Assembly: GCA_043809365.1 (NCBI GenBank)
Contig: JAZDDW010000037.1
Location: 1 to 5,557, forward strand
DNA from: CAJAUT01 sp043809365
GTDB lineage: Bacteria; Patescibacteriota; Microgenomatia; UBA1400; UBA12108
DNA: 5,557 bases
Reading direction: 5' to 3'
The notes beneath the pieces were generated by a model. It was not told where the DNA came from. It did no database searches and saw only the letters and a list, made by a program, of their open reading frames with translations. A program made the position numbers and the translations under genes. Positions 4,362 through 5,557 of this stretch are shown in pieces. Each line of letters opens with the position of its first letter. Within the stretch, counting starts at the first letter, position 1.

Positions 4362-5420
4362 ATGACTAGCACCGTCACCTGTCCCTCTTGTGGCCATCAG
4401 TTTAGCCCTGATGATAAAGAATTACGTGCCAAAATCGAACACGAGCTTGCGGATCATCTCAAACAACAGCTGAACAAAGAACTAGCCGATCGTGATGCCC
4501 AAATCAAAGAACTGACCGCCAAAGCCAAAGAATCTGAAGTATTTGAGCTCAAACTCCGTGCCGAAAAAAGAGCCATACAAGAAGCAAAAGATAGATTCGA
4601 ACTCGAAAAACAACGTCAGCTAGACGAAGAACGGGACAAAATCAAAGAAGAGGCGGAAAAATCCGCTCTCGAAAAAGAAAAATACAAAATAGATGAGTAC
4701 GAAAAAAAGCTACGTGACATGCAAAAGTCTCTCGAAGATGCCCAGCGCAAAGGCAGTCAAGCTAGCCAACAACTTCAAGGTGAGGTTGTCGAACTAGATG
4801 TGGAACACATCCTGAAAACAGAGTTTCTCACTGATCAAATTACCGAAGTAAAAAAAGGACAACATGGTGCCGATCTAACTCAAGTTGTCATTGATAGACT
4901 AGGTCGAGAATGTGGCACAATATTATGGGAAGTCAAAAACGGAAAGTGGAGTGATAACTGGATAAATAAGTTAAAGACCGATGGTAGATCTGCCCATGCA
5001 CATATTTTTGCTCTCGTTGCAACTCAAACCCCAGAAAGAGTTACATCTTTTGCCTATATCGATGGGGTATGGGTAGTCAATATCCAAAATTTAATTGCAC
5101 TTGCCACCGCTATGCGCTTTAACCTAGTTTCGCTTAATAATGAACAAGTTAAAAATCAGGGTAAACAAGAAAAAGCCGAGGTTCTCTATCAGTATGTTAC
5201 AAGTCATGAGTTTAGAGGACGTATTGAAGCTATCACCGAGGCATTTACGGGCATGCAAGACGAAATTGAAAAAGAAAAACGCTGGTTTAATACCAAGTGG
5301 AGTAGACAAGAGAAACAAATCAGATCTGTAATTGACAATACCCAAGGTATGTATTCTGACATACAAGGTTATATCGGCAAAGCTCTACCCAATCTTTCAC
5401 AATTGGAGTTACCAGAATGA
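4362..5420 (+). CDS. DUF2130 domain protein: zinc-ribbon-like, coiled coil, PD-(D/E)XK-like core
   Basis: 352 residues. The N-terminus has TCPSCGHQF (C7, C10), half of a zinc ribbon. About 20-130 is a highly charged coiled coil rich in Lys, Glu, Gln and Ala. From about 131 comes the conserved DUF2130 domain: GSQASQQLQGEVVELDVE, then HGADLTQVV (168-176), ECGTILWEVKNGKWSDNWI (183-201), DGVWV, and a C-terminal helical part with EVLYQYVTSHEFRGRIEAI and the ending TQGMYSDIQGYIGKALPNL. D171 and E190-x-K192 have the spacing of a PD-(D/E)XK nuclease active site; that link is inference, and no activity for the family is known to me. It is a soluble cytoplasmic protein that probably oligomerises through the coil. 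It starts at ATG 4362 with a promoter directly upstream and no Shine-Dalgarno. Its stop overlaps the next gene's start (ATGA). Its coding strand is A-rich, unlike the C/T-rich genes at 1-2830. Family call is secure, role is not. Confidence 0.9.
   Translation: MTSTVTCPSCGHQFSPDDKELRAKIEHELADHLKQQLNKELADRDAQIKELTAKAKESEVFELKLRAEKRAIQEAKDRFELEKQRQLDEERDKIKEEAEKSALEKEKYKIDEYEKKLRDMQKSLEDAQRKGSQASQQLQGEVVELDVEHILKTEFLTDQITEVKKGQHGADLTQVVIDRLGRECGTILWEVKNGKWSDNWINKLKTDGRSAHAHIFALVATQTPERVTSFAYIDGVWVVNIQNLIALATAMRFNLVSLNNEQVKNQGKQEKAEVLYQYVTSHEFRGRIEAITEAFTGMQDEIEKEKRWFNTKWSRQEKQIRSVIDNTQGMYSDIQGYIGKALPNLSQLELPE
5405..5408 (+). promoter_or_regulatory. Shine-Dalgarno of the GT2 gene
   Basis: GGAG eight bases before ATG 5417, inside the end of the DUF2130 gene. 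It supports this start and independent or coupled re-initiation. Confidence 0.65.
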
Positions 5421-5557
5421 AAATCGCCGTCATTATTCTCCATTTTGGAGATCTTACTACGACCCGTGAATGTCTCCTCAAACTTGCACATCGCCTGACT
5501 GGCCATCGCCTGATTCTCGTCAACAATACGTTAGACGACCTCTCTTCACTGCTCAAA
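5417..5557 (+). CDS. Glycosyltransferase family 2, N-terminal fragment
   Basis: Only the first 47 codons are in the window; the reading frame is open to the end. The peptide opens KIAVIILHFGD, followed by TTTRECLLKLA and RLILVNNT: the first beta strand, helix and second strand of the GT-A nucleotide-binding fold, with VNNT at the place where many GT2 enzymes have a VDN-(G/A)-S motif. It resembles the rhamnosyltransferase-like GT2 group that builds surface polysaccharides. The DXD metal motif and catalytic part lie beyond the window. The start overlaps the DUF2130 stop (ATGA), with GGAG upstream, so the two genes share a transcript. Together with the GT4 gene at the left it points to a glycan locus. 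Donor and acceptor unknown. Confidence 0.75.
   Translation, partial: MKIAVIILHFGDLTTTRECLLKLAHRLTGHRLILVNNTLDDLSSLLK

Noticed and set aside
5320..5556. Minus-strand 78-codon frame at the right edge
   Set aside because: It is antisense to the DUF2130 end and the GT2 start, both of which have recognisable protein motifs.
1..5557. Transposon, CRISPR, tRNA, integron or phage signals
   Set aside because: No transposase or integrase motifs, spaced repeats, cloverleaf sequences or flanking direct repeats were seen by eye.

Overview
This window looks like a piece of a bacterial chromosome, most likely from a Patescibacteria/CPR-type lineage. That placement is an inference from the compact layout, the small four-helix membrane protein whose N- and C-terminal style I associate with those genomes, the neighbouring glycosyltransferases and a short Pif1-like helicase. 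No rRNA, tRNA or marker protein in the window can confirm it. Genes are packed tightly: one GTGA and one ATGA start/stop overlap, a convergent pair whose stop codons overlap, and no gene-free stretch longer than about 110 bases. I see no tRNA, rRNA, CRISPR array, transposase or IS ends.

Left part (1-2830, all + strand): a GT-B/GT4 glycosyltransferase that appears to lack a piece of its C-terminal Rossmann domain; then, after a good promoter and an inverted repeat over the start site, a small integral membrane protein that overlaps (GTGA) a Pif1/RecD-type superfamily 1 helicase. The coding strand of this part is strongly C- and T-rich.

Middle part (2831-4361): more AT-rich and with accessory character. 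It holds an unrecognised 288-residue protein with a faint kinase-like motif pattern, a possible 38-residue proline-rich micropeptide, and, convergent with it on the minus strand, a 110-residue HNH-type nuclease-like protein. A hairpin plus T-tract resembling a terminator sits immediately before the HNH start codon.

Right part (4362-5557, + strand): a DUF2130 protein (zinc-ribbon-like N-terminus, long coiled coil, PD-(D/E)XK-like core), overlapping by ATGA the first 47 codons of a family 2 glycosyltransferase that runs off the window. The DUF2130 gene and the 288-residue protein gene both seem to have a -10 box placed so that the transcript would begin at or next to the start codon (leaderless), whereas the membrane protein and the GT2 gene have Shine-Dalgarno sequences.

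Taken together, the two glycosyltransferases suggest a surface polysaccharide locus. The helicase, the HNH protein and the DUF2130 protein suggest nucleic-acid functions interleaved with it. Whether the middle part is an inserted accessory or defence-like module is a hypothesis, not something the sequence proves.
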